From contig JARDYH010000004.1 in the NCBI GenBank assembly GCA_029215795.1, positions 34,724,001 through 34,788,000 on the forward strand: 64,000 nt of DNA, read 5' to 3'. Below are positions 33,407-44,000 of this stretch, in pieces. The stretch is from Anniella stebbinsi. Taxonomy: Eukaryota; Chordata; Lepidosauria; Squamata; Anniellidae. Both the position numbers and the translations under genes were made by a program. The notes under the pieces were generated by a model. That model had not been told where the DNA came from. It saw only the letters and a program-made list of their open reading frames with translations, and did not search any database. Position 1 is the stretch's first letter. Each line of letters opens with the position of its first letter.

Positions 33407-33412
33407 TAATAA
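33330..33412 (+). mobile_element. LINE/SINE 3' tail with (AAT)n
   Basis: TACCGCCCAGTGAGCTTCGG, then TATGGGGCAGTATATAAGTG and an (AAT)n tail. Confidence 0.7.
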
Positions 33413-33430
33413 TATAACAACTTGGTATCT

Positions 33431-33537
33431 AGATCTAATAGGTTCCTTAAAGTAAACGTCCTACATGGCTGGCTGGGGCATGCTGGGAGTTGTAGGACTC
33501 CTTTCTGCCTAAACATCTATAGGATTGTGCCTTAACT
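33431..33537. mobile_element. Palindromic MITE remnant
   Basis: GGCTGGCTGGGGCATGCTGG, AGTTGTAGGACTCC and CTAAACATCTATAGGATTGT match the right half of the 'TTTAGACAGA' family. Confidence 0.6.
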
Positions 33538-33554
33538 AATGATGTATTAGTTTT

Positions 33555-33653
33555 TATTTGTTTTAATATTTCATCTGTTTTGTGAGTCTTGTGTTTTATA
33601 TTTGTTGTTGTTCCCCGCCTTAATCCGGAGGGAGAGGCGGGTTATAAATAAAT

Positions 33654-33690
<37 letters not shown>

Positions 33691-33691
33691 G
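33555..33691 (+). mobile_element. LINE/SINE 3' end with (ATT)n tail
   Basis: CCCCGCCTTAATCCGGAGGG, GGCGGGTTATAAATAAATG, then an (ATT)n run ending at 33690, about 100 bases before the orphan ORF. Confidence 0.65.
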
Positions 33692-33796
33692 AACTTTTTA
33701 AAAAAACATATTAAAACTTTTTAAAATCAAGTTGATTTCTATCACCAGGTACTACTAGCACTGTAAAGACTGATCTCTTTACTTGGAAACCAGAAG

Positions 33797-34456
33797 ATGT
33801 CTTCTCAAAGCTCTGATAGTGCTCAGTCATTGAAAGACATAATGGAAAAGGGATTTCTGATTGGTGCTTCCACCTATAGCATCTTCTCAAGTAGCAGTTG
33901 TTTCCTGGACATGAACAGCCTTCCCAAATCTGATGCATGGGACAGTGCAGGCAACATGCAGAATGTGACAAAAGGCAACTCTCCAAAGGTAACTGAATCA
34001 CCTTTGAATAGTGTGAAGGGTGACCTGCAAGCTTTGTGTGATGGTGCTACATCTTTCTGCAAAACTCCAAGCCAGCCATGTGCCTTTGACTTGTCAAATT
34101 TGAGTTCTACAAATAATAGCAAAGGCAATTCCACAGCGGATGTGTTCCGTGATACCAAATCTTCTACCCCATGCGAGGAAGATAAGCCCTCTAAACTAAC
34201 TGAGAACATGCTGTTAAAGAGCTCTGAAATGAATGACGCTGCTGTCTTCAAGAAGCCACTGCCACCACCAATATGGGAGATCTCTGGAATACAAGCCACT
34301 CTAGACAACACTCTTTCTCTAGAAGCAAGCTTAGAAGAATTTGGATCGCTGGGCTCTATAAAAACTGATACCCCATCTCTGGAGATGTCACACTTTTCTA
34401 TTCCTCTGGCTGGTAGTGGTGTGTCTGTTACAAGGCAACAGGCTTCAGCTCTTTGA
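33797..34456 (+). CDS. Unrecognised 219-aa ORF, candidate novel gene or terminal exon
   Basis: I do not recognise this protein. It opens MSSQSSDSAQSLKDIMEKGF, is rich in Ser, Thr, Asn and Pro, has no membrane segment or signal peptide, and holds a KKPLPPPIWEISGIQ motif near residue 155. The ATG has A at -3, and an in-frame TAA lies 33 bases upstream, so the frame starts here or just before. A candidate splice acceptor (ttctatcaccag) ends at 33748, and AATAAA at 34980-34985 would close a ~0.5 kb 3' UTR. It lies on the strand opposite to MYBL2 and IFT52, in a gap where I know of no human protein-coding gene. No poly(A) tail or duplicated flank marks it as a retrocopy. Alternatives: old retrocopy, last exon of a split gene, or chance; the antisense strand is also open over 33874-34503. 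Confidence 0.5.
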   Translation: MSSQSSDSAQSLKDIMEKGFLIGASTYSIFSSSSCFLDMNSLPKSDAWDSAGNMQNVTKGNSPKVTESPLNSVKGDLQALCDGATSFCKTPSQPCAFDLSNLSSTNNSKGNSTADVFRDTKSSTPCEEDKPSKLTENMLLKSSEMNDAAVFKKPLPPPIWEISGIQATLDNTLSLEASLEEFGSLGSIKTDTPSLEMSHFSIPLAGSGVSVTRQQASAL

Positions 34457-34979
34457 TCCAAAATTGTTTTGATGCAACCCAACTTAAAGCTCTGGTCTAT
34501 CAAAGCTCTGGTCCATCAATCAAGTCAATTTCTTGCAGTCCCTTCCCGTGCTGACAAGTGAACCAAAATACAAATGAAGAACAAGCCACACAAGGCATTG
34601 TGCTACATGGACCAAGACATTAAATTGTTTGAGAAGACAGGCACCTGGACAATTCTGTGCTGGTTGAAACCTTGGAGGCCTCTGCAAGGCTCGTGGATAA
34701 CTTAATTGGTAGCTGATCAGCCCTACTTCAGAGTTAACAGCAATGTAGCTGAATATTTTTAAAGGACCCTGTTGCTTAGAGAGCACACTGTCGCCGGATT
34801 CAAAATGTGATTGTTATTGACTACATTGTCTAGAACTTGCATTACAGTTAGTGTGAAGGACTGAAATGGAGGTTGCAATCTATGGGCAGCAATCTGTGTG
34901 ATAGGTTGGTGCATTATTCACTTACATAGAATGATTTGTATCCTTCATTGTCAGACTTATGTGTCTTAATAGAAATGAA

Positions 34980-34985
34980 AATAAA
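34980..34985 (+). terminator. Candidate poly(A) signal for the orphan ORF
   Basis: AATAAA hexamer about 520 bases after the ORF stop, followed within 20 bases by a T/G-rich stretch, as expected for cleavage and polyadenylation. Confidence 0.4.
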
Positions 34986-37734
34986 GAGACTAATTCTGTC
35001 TTGGGTTTAATTGTCAATTACCTGCTCCACCAACTGGCAAGTGTCTTGGATGCCAATGGGTTCTCTATGCTATTGCTATCAGAAATCACTGAGGATAGAA
35101 CCAGGAATCTCAGTTGTGTATAGTGCAGTGAACCATCAGTGCTATGACTTCGAGTGTCTTCTAGGGCAGTGAAGAATTCACAGGCTCTGACTTATCCAGA
35201 CCAGCCATTGGAGGGTCCTCTAGACAGAAAGTGCTACAAAAGCCTTCCTGATTAGGTGGCGATTCTGCCCAAGCAATAACACTCCTCTTCAATCTGGGAT
35301 TTATTTGGCTTTGAGTCCCTAGCCTTACTCCTAGCTTCTCTCTGAGTCAGAGCTGAACCATATGCAGCTATGACAACTTCTGGTTTCAGAGTAGAAAGAA
35401 TAGCACCAGTTAACTTGCTAGAGGAATAGAGTATCAAAATGATTGATAAGACTCTAGCTCTAGATTCTAAGATCATAGCAGGCTAGAAGTACTGTAATCT
35501 ATTCTGGTGTTCCCATATCTTAAGAATGTTGTCATAAAGTCTCACATAAGCATAGTTATTGGAGAAAGAGGCAAAGGTCTAAAGACAAACTGTAAAAGCA
35601 TGAACTGTAGCATAGTGCAACAGGGTTTATTTTTCAAATCACCATCTAAACTAAGGTATAAACACCCATCTGAAAATTGCCTACAAAGCCCAATTTTACA
35701 TTGGATCAGCCTCGCAACAGGTTCTACTGCTTTTTCAACCATATTTTGACAAAAGCAACCATATTTTGACAAAAGCAACGATAATGTTTGAAAATCCCAC
35801 AAAGGAGGATTTGCTCACAATGTAAATAGAAAGAGCAGGAGTTTGTTCATTAATGATGACTTGTTAGAATCATGTCACTCCACCTTTGCTAGCGTTTGCC
35901 TGTTTGTGCATTTGCCAACAGGCCAAACTATTTCCTCTTCCTTTACAGATGTTGCCATGGGAGAAAGGAGAAAATGACACCAGTAAATAGGGCTAAATAG
36001 GCAATAAATATTAGAAAGAACATGACACAAAGTGTGAGCTAAGACTATTGCAGGGTATGGGAGGGGGGCAGCAGGAATTGTTCTAACCCTTCTACAAGAT
36101 GTTCAGAAAAACTAGTCCGGAGAGCAAGCTGTGATGTCACCTGGAACTGCCAAGGTCAAGCCCAAACTATACCTAATCAGTGGTAAACCCATGGATAACA
36201 AATTGTGTGAACTTAGAACTAGATTATAGCACCTCATACTTAGCGTGTTAGAGGCTACATTTAGAGATCTGATCCTTTCAAGCTTACTTCCAGCACTTAA
36301 TTCACCTCCACAAACCATATCCCAGTTTTCAGAGAGCAGCAATAACAAGAAATATATCGTGACCTCTAGGCCCAGTTCATTGTTCATTTAGACATCCTAC
36401 TGTTTTCAGTAGGACAAACTCCCATGTAAGTGCGATTTATTAGGTTGTAGTCACAGGAAGTTACAAGAACCTGAGATTTAAGATACCACAATTGTATGTT
36501 TTAGGGTACATTCCCCTCAAATGTTCAGAATTTTCTCTGCAACAGAAAGGCATGTCTGGCCAAGAATGCCAAAGCAGAATTCCACATCCAAATCATCCTA
36601 TTGAGCCTTTTCCTACGAAAAGGATCAGAAATCACCCATATTTATGAGAACAATTTCATATTCAGACATCTGCATGTGGGTGTGGTTCATAGCTTTCTAA
36701 GTTTTCAAGTCCTAATATTGGTACAGCATGCTTCCACCAATGTGTTAGCATATAGCAATTAGAATATATCTTTGAGTTTCTTTCTAACATTGCCTATATT
36801 TGTTGACACTGTCTGCATTACTAAGTGCTCTAAACTGATGTAGTTCTGCAAGGACAATAATTCACAGAAGAGCCCTGCTGGATCACACCAAGGGCCCATC
36901 TAGTCCAGCATTCTGTTCAAAGTGGCCAACCAGGTGCCCACAGGAAACCCACAAGCAGGACATAAGTTCAACAACTCTCTCCCACCCATGTTCCCCAGTA
37001 ACTGGTATACCTAGGCCTACCGGCTCTGTTACTGGAGGTAGCACAATGCCATCAGGCCTAGTAGTCATTGATAACCTTAACCTCCATGAATTTGTGGCAT
37101 TATCATGCCGGCAAACCACCTGAAAACAAGTCAGAAAATGGCTAGGTAACATGGTGACACGTGATGTCATGCCACACCACAGCTCCAAAGATGCATTTTG
37201 ATATTGGATATGCATAAAAACTAGTATCCATGGAACAAGATATTAAAGGAGGAACACCTAGATGCTTAGACAATTGGATAACATTGCTGGTCTGAAAAGA
37301 GGGGGAGTCATAGACTTACCCCTTAGACTACAGCTTCCTAAGCATTCTCTTCAAAGGCAGTTCCTACTTTGGAGGATATGACTGGATCGTATTCAATGTT
37401 AAGAGTAGACCCACTGAAATTCATGGGACTTAAATTGAACTTATACAAGATATAATCCACAGGGTTTGGTGGCAGTAGAGTAGCACCAGTAAAGCCTAAA
37501 GAAGGCAATTTTAGTCCTAACATGTAAGGCCTTACGTAAAAGGTGCTCAAATTCCAATGAGTGAGCAGGCTCATAACCATCCCACACTAGTTATAGATAT
37601 GCTATTTATTACAAACTGGAAAGTAAAAGCATGATTACCTGCCTCTTTTCTGTTGTATATGGTTATTATATTCAATCATACATGTAAGCTTGGTGGAGGG
37701 AGAAAAACACCCAGCCAGAAGCAAGTACTTCCAA
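34986..37734. other. Intergenic region between orphan ORF and IFT52 3' end
   Basis: No gene seen. Includes a 20-base direct repeat (ACCATATTTTGACAAAAGCA) near 35738-35780 and the interspersed repeat at 36860-37080. Otherwise unassigned. Confidence 0.5.
36860..37080. mobile_element. Interspersed repeat, 'GAGCCCTGCTGGATCA' family
   Basis: AGAGCCCTGCTGGATCACAC and CCCATCTAGTCCAGCATTCT, then GTGGCCAACCAGGTGCCCAC; a repeat familiar from squamate genomes. A shorter copy is at 58630-58745. Family name not certain. Confidence 0.55.
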
Positions 37735-38021
37735 GATGTACAAAATGCTATCTTTATTTAAAAAAAAACACGAACACATTAAACATGGAATGCTTCATAC
37801 ATAGAAATGTATCAAAATTATTGCTGCCTTTACGGCAATCCCTCATTTGGCATTGAAGTTTCAGACTTTCTACGTATTTACAAGATCTCATAGGGCACAG
37901 AAAAATGGCCGGAAGAAGTCACCAATTTATTGGGAGAAACAAAAAAGAGAAGTAGTGCTATTATCCCTTCCTCTTCCTCCAAAGAAGAGACAGATTCTTT
38001 ATAGAGGGAAAACTGGAGTGT
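37735..38021 (-). other. IFT52: IFT52 3' UTR (end approximate)
   Basis: Non-coding sequence after the IFT52 stop, ending just past a minus-strand AATAAA at 37753-37758. A second hexamer at 37605-37610 would lengthen it slightly. Confidence 0.6.
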
Positions 38022-38069
38022 TCAGAAGCCACCCTGGAATCCAGCTTCACTTGTATCAATATCATGTTC
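38022..38069 (-). CDS. IFT52: IFT52 exon 14 (last)
   Basis: Encodes EHDIDTSEAGFQGGF and a TGA stop (human EHDIDTSETAFQNNF). Acceptor cttcaag. The 3' UTR follows, with a candidate AATAAA at 37753-37758 on the minus strand. Confidence 0.96.
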   Translation of the reverse strand, partial: EHDIDTSEAGFQGGF

Positions 38070-41000
38070 CTTGAAGAGAAAAAAATATTTATCAAAATAC
38101 ACATCATGCTAGAAGCCACTTTTCCTTTCTGCATTTTCAGATTATAAATGCCCACTGAGTTCTTAAAAATGTTTTTGAAGTTGCCATAATTACAGAACTT
38201 GAACTTCAATGTGCTTTATGAACAAGAGCTTTTAGTGCTGCTATACCAACAGCTCAACTCACTCCATTGACCACCTAATAATGGTTTGAGCTCTACCATT
38301 TCCTCTCTGTTGCATTCGTTTTTTCTTTTCTTAAGTTTTCTGTTTCTTGTCTCTCTCAAACTCTGGGCATTTCCTTCCCTAAACATAAAGGACACTACTT
38401 AAGGGTACCACAGGGAAAAGGGGCACTGCTCTAAAGTTCTGGGGGTGGGGAGAGGAGTATCATAGAAGATAAAAGGAAGGTGGCATACAGACTCATATTT
38501 TTACTGGGCCTATGTGCAAGCTGTGATGCCTGGTTATGTGATATAATATCTTACAGGTTGGTATTATATATATGGTAATGTTGTCAAGGTCGATTATATA
38601 GAGTGAATATGGTAAGTGAGCGAAGGGGGGGACAAAGTGAATGGAATGTTGGTGTGCTGGTGACTGACTGGTGGGGAGCATGAGGGGACAGTTTTAAAAA
38701 AGAGGACAGTCAGTGATCAGTTAGTATCAAGTGCAGAACGGGTTAGAGATTCAGGGAGAAGTTGAGAATAGGCTAGGTATTATTTTAAAAAAACCCAATA
38801 ATGTCAGTGTTTTCTTGTTTTTAATATGCAGAAATACATCTCATCTACTGTTTAAAAATGTTAATAATCATTTATTTTTGTTCATCAATCTACTGCGTTG
38901 CATCTATCACTCAAGATAGTCTTAAAGACAAAAGGAATATTATTGGGAATATATGGTTGCAGCGGTATTGAGAGTGGTCAAAGAATGGTAGGGAAAGCAG
39001 TATTTCCTTGAACAGGACTTTTGAGTGTATAAGGGAGAAGGTTTTGAAGTGAAAGGATAAACTTCGTCTTATACACAAAACATGTATCCATGGCCTCTGA
39101 GAAGGGGTATCAGCTAAGAGATATGACACAAGCATTTGCAAAATCACAAAAAAAGGCTTGAAGGAGTTTTAGTGTTTTGTTGTTGTTTTAAAAAACAGAC
39201 AGTGGTCAATTAGTTCTGAAAGCAAATTACTTAAGACTTAAGCCCTATTTCATTATTAAATATAACATGGTGCCTCCACGTTAGTTGACTGAGATCAGAA
39301 CAGAATATACTTTCTTAGAAACCTAGCTTATATATCTTCCCAAGAATCATCAAAATAGCTGCAAGGGAATTTATTTATTTATTTGTAACATTTATATACC
39401 ACTAAATATAATAGAATCTCTCAGAGCAATGTCCAATAGTTTACCTGATTTAGCTTCTTGAACTCCACTACTTGAAAGAAAATGTGCTCCAGGATATGTT
39501 TGGCATCTTGCTGCTCCTTTGGCAGTTTATTAGTTAGCCCGAGGATATCGCCACATTTTCTGACATAGAATTCCAGATCATCTTCAGTACCTAACAGGAA
39601 CACAAAAGTAGCATGACTACATATAGATGCAAATATTTTAAGCTTCCTTAAGTAAAGGATTTAGATCTTCTAAAGAATTAGACTAAAACATCTTTCTTCT
39701 TTCTAAAGGTAGGATCTTATTAATTAAACCCAAAATATTTTGCCAAATACTATCTTGTGACCAAGAACTGACAAATCTAATTTTAAAAGAAACTAGGCTA
39801 TTTAATTTATTTGTGAAAGTCATGCTGCATGTGTAATTAGTCATGTGCAGGAAAAAAATTTTTTAAAAGATTTACCTACTGAGAAATAAGTAACACCACT
39901 AAGGTTTAACATTCTTGGCAGACAGTCAAGAAATTAAATGAATTAATGCAGATCCCTTTGCTTTTTAAAGGCGGACTGATCTTGTAAAGATGTGGATTCT
40001 TGGGCAAATAGGAGGGTACATTTGGGGGAAATGATGGAACCGCCAAGAGCCACTGTTAACATCTACCAAGACTCTACATTTGTCTTCAATATGTCATCTA
40101 GATATCATACTTCTGCTCAAGCTTTCTACTCTCAACTGGAACACTTCTGAATAAATGGGGCTTTCTTTAGTGTCAATTTCTGCACATCTGATATTCATAA
40201 GACAGGTGAGGCGCATCCCACTATCCATACTGATAGAGAGCTACTGTAGTGCAGTGGCTGAGACAGAACTATAAACCAGAAGTACCCACTTAAAATGATG
40301 CTTCTGCCATAAACCCAGCCAAGGGGAAAGCTGCTATTTGGATATAGCTCAGAAGAGGAAGAGTCAACCGACAGCGCTTATCACTAGAACAGCAAAGTGG
40401 CAAGCTATGGACCTGATTGTCACTAACCTTAGTTTGAAACCATAGCTCAATGTGGGGAACTCTAGGTGCACAATATTCTAAGTTGTTCAAAGTGTTCTAA
40501 AAGCTGTATTTTTTCTTGCCCTATTTTATCATCTTGAAAGTTCCCAGCCACAAATCAGTTTTAGCTAAGCAATCCCAAGTTGAAATGTTTGCACTGCTCA
40601 CATTTGTTTGTTATTTGGGCAAGACGAGCTTTCTCAGAAGAGAAAGTTTCATCCAAATCAAACAGGTCCAGGCTGGGAGGAGGCAGTTCTCTGAAGGCCG
40701 GCGGAAAAACCTAGAAAGAGAAAAGATAGAACTATCATGCCCAGTCCTGGCCTTACTTGTTCAAAGAAAAAGAGTATTGCATAATGGTATCTCATTTATA
40801 CCACGTAAACCTCAAAAAACAAATAGCTATACTATTTATAACTTATTCTTAAATACGTAGACGTTTGACCTTTCCAGTTTCAACTTTAGGAAAACCAAGC
40901 ATAAGATGAGAGAAAAATAAGGACCAGATTTCTTGTTTCCTTGCACAAGGATTTCAGGCAACAGTAGGCTGAGTAGGTTCAGGGAATAACTTGAGTATAG

Positions 41001-44000
41001 AGAAATAAAATTAGTTGTGAGGACTTTACCCCAGATCACCCCAAAATCGGAGGTGATCTTTGCCTTCCTGTCCTCCTGCCTTGCAGATTTTGCTTTTCAG
41101 CCCATCTGGCCAGTGTGCTTTGGAGGGGAAGGGAAGGAGGCTAGAAGAGGCTCAGGATAACCCACATGGTGGCCTCTCTAGTCGCCTCCCCTCCTTGTCC
41201 ACCAAAATATGTACTCCTTTCCCCCTCTCCAAGGTCTGGTTTCCAACCTCGAGAGGCGACCGATGCGGTTCTCTCTACACCGGCTGCAAGGGGGAGAATT
41301 TCCAATTGCCCATTCCACGGGAGGAGCACTGCCTTCAACCTTGGAGATGTTTTATGAGGTATCCTATAGTTCCTGGGACACTCTCCTAGGGACCACAGAA
41401 TTGCTTTCTAAATAAGTTAGGCTGGCCCTGTGAAATGTATCTAATGTGCAGGAATGATAACCTTTGCTCACTTTCACTTACTTCCCCTGAAAAACAAGCT
41501 TATTGTCTCCTACAAGGTGCTTTGTAGGTCTGCTTCATCCCACATCTCTGCTCTTATTTTCTGCTACCCTTTGCCTAAAATCTCAAGTTGTAGCCCTCCT
41601 ACCCAGACGTTCTGCTTGATCCACCCTAGCTACCCCATAAACTTTATGTTGTGTTACCCAGGGTGGATAAAAATCAATTATTTTTTTTAAAAAATTAAAA
41701 AATTGATTTTTTAAAAAATTTAAATGGATTTTTTTGATTTGAATTGGATTGTTTTAATAAAAAGATTTTTGAGGAAAAATCTATCTAAAAATAGTTTTCT
41801 ATTTAAGATATATTATAGTCCAAAGGTTATTCATCATGAAATAAGGATTAGTTTTTAATTATGTAGCACGAGGCTGTATATTCATGCAATGTTTACATTT
41901 TTGGGTAAATGAATTCCATTAATCCATTCACAACGTCATGCTCTTCCAGAGGTTTCTGTAAGATTATTGGGCAATTTTTCTATCTAGAAGATATTATCAC
42001 AGATGCTTGGTTTTACAGTTCTCAAAACTGTGAATTTATGTCTGCAGAGATCATAATCCCATTGTTCCTTTGCAGATCTATGTACACAGAATCAACCCCT
42101 TACCTCTTAAGTGCTAAGTTTCAAAAAATTCAATGAATAGATTGTTGGAAGTGGAATAGGTCTGCACAAGAAGCAAAGTGTGAGGAGGGAGGGGCAAGCA
42201 GTAAAAATGAAAGTGAAACTTTTTGAGCAGAATACTCCACAAGTCTTTGGATCTTTGTGTGTATAGCCTGAGGTTTATCATATTATTCTTTTCCTGGAGG
42301 AGAAAACCTATAATGGCAGCAGGCTGTAAAAGCGACCCAGTTTGGGAATATTTTAATGAAGTTCCCCTTCTATGGGTAAGGCAGGCAGGCATGCAAAAAG
42401 CAAACACTGGAACAAAGAAATGCAAGGCCTGGTGGCCTGAACGAAACAACATCATTAGCGAGGAAGAGTGCACTTTTCTGGAGGGAGGGGGAAGTCACAT
42501 GATTAAATCGAGTCTTTCTGAGTAGTGATTTAAATTGTGATTTAAATCATGATTTAAATCAAATTGATTTAAATCAAATCCACCCTGATGTTACCTCTCC
42601 TGTCTTTAAAATCATTCAAAAACCACGTTCCTGCCATTGTATCTCTTTCCCTCCCCTGTCTGAAACGTAAATATATCAAAGAAGCAAATTGTTTTCCTTA
42701 CACATTCGATGTATTGTAAATCAAATGGCACTATTACTCACTGCTGGCTGGAGTGCTGGGAGCGGAGTTTCAAACTGAGGCTGAATAAGCTGAAGTGGTT
42801 CGTATTTCACATTTAGCTGCTCATAAGACCTGCAATGTAAAATTATGGGGGGAAGTTATTAGACAATGTGCCTGTTCATACCCTACATACACTTTACACA
42901 ACAGCATCTGATTTTTTAACCAATATTTATGAATCACATACATTAAAAACGTATTTCTAGCACTGTACAAACAATACGGTACAAAATCATAATAAAATAC
43001 TGTATAAAACTTAGAAGAGACAATAACGTAACAGCAAGATTGCTGAAAAGACAAGATAGTTTTTACTTTAGTGTTTTGCCATGCACTATTAATGTTACCA
43101 GCAATCCAAGATAAGACACTAGCTATGTCAAATTGTAGATAGAATTGAAAATATGCACATGTGAAGAGGCAACATTTTTCCAGCTTTCTATTGGTATCGT
43201 ATAACATACTGAAATTCAAGTATCTTATGAAAAATGTTCACTGCCCGAAAACTATTGAATTAAGGACAATCGTTACTTTTTTTTAAAAAAAGAAAAGATA
43301 CTGTGTTGAGAATACTAAATGAAGTCACAGACACTGACTTGATGATTTTGGGAAGTGTTGTAGTATCCAACTGGTAAATGGACATGTCAAAAAGTGTTGT
43401 GAAGTCTCGTGGATTCTCATCTCCTTCCTGCAGGCAAACTCGCAGTCGCTCTGAGAGGGTGGCTACATCTGGAAGCATTGTATAATCAGATATCTGAAAA
43501 ACCATGGAAGTCACTATGAGCAAAGAGACAAATAGCCCTAAAACTGGACCCTTCCAATTGAGATAAACAATTGCATACTAAAATATATCTTAAATCACAA
43601 ACAATACATTGCAACTTAACAACATGGATTTTAATCTAGTTTGTCCAGGCAGCATGGTTCTAAATACTTATGTATCTCACTTGATAAAGGAAAAAGATTT
43701 TCAAAGATTTTTTAACAGCAAAGTATGTTTGCCAAAATAAACATATATTCACTATGTTTCCAATTCACACATACTGTGATACTGGTTTTATTTTTCATTA
43801 TAAATTTCATCCATTGGTGGACCTCACAGGCAACACTTATAGCTTTAATTTTTAGTCCCACTGTGTATTCTTCACAATATGACATTATTACAAATTACAA
43901 AGTAATTTAAAATTTCAGGTAATAAGAAAGTTGGCACAATTATAGAACTGAATAGACTTCATCCGAGCAAGTATCAAAATTACAGGTCAACTTTCAATAC

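Larger units (their letters stand above)
27780..33690. other. Intergenic region between MYBL2 promoter and orphan ORF
   Basis: No gene found. Holds a SINE core fragment near 28170-28310 (CTCACAACAATCCTGTGAGG), several palindromic MITEs listed separately, and LINE/SINE tails at 33330-33690. The rest is AT-rich and unassigned. Confidence 0.5.
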
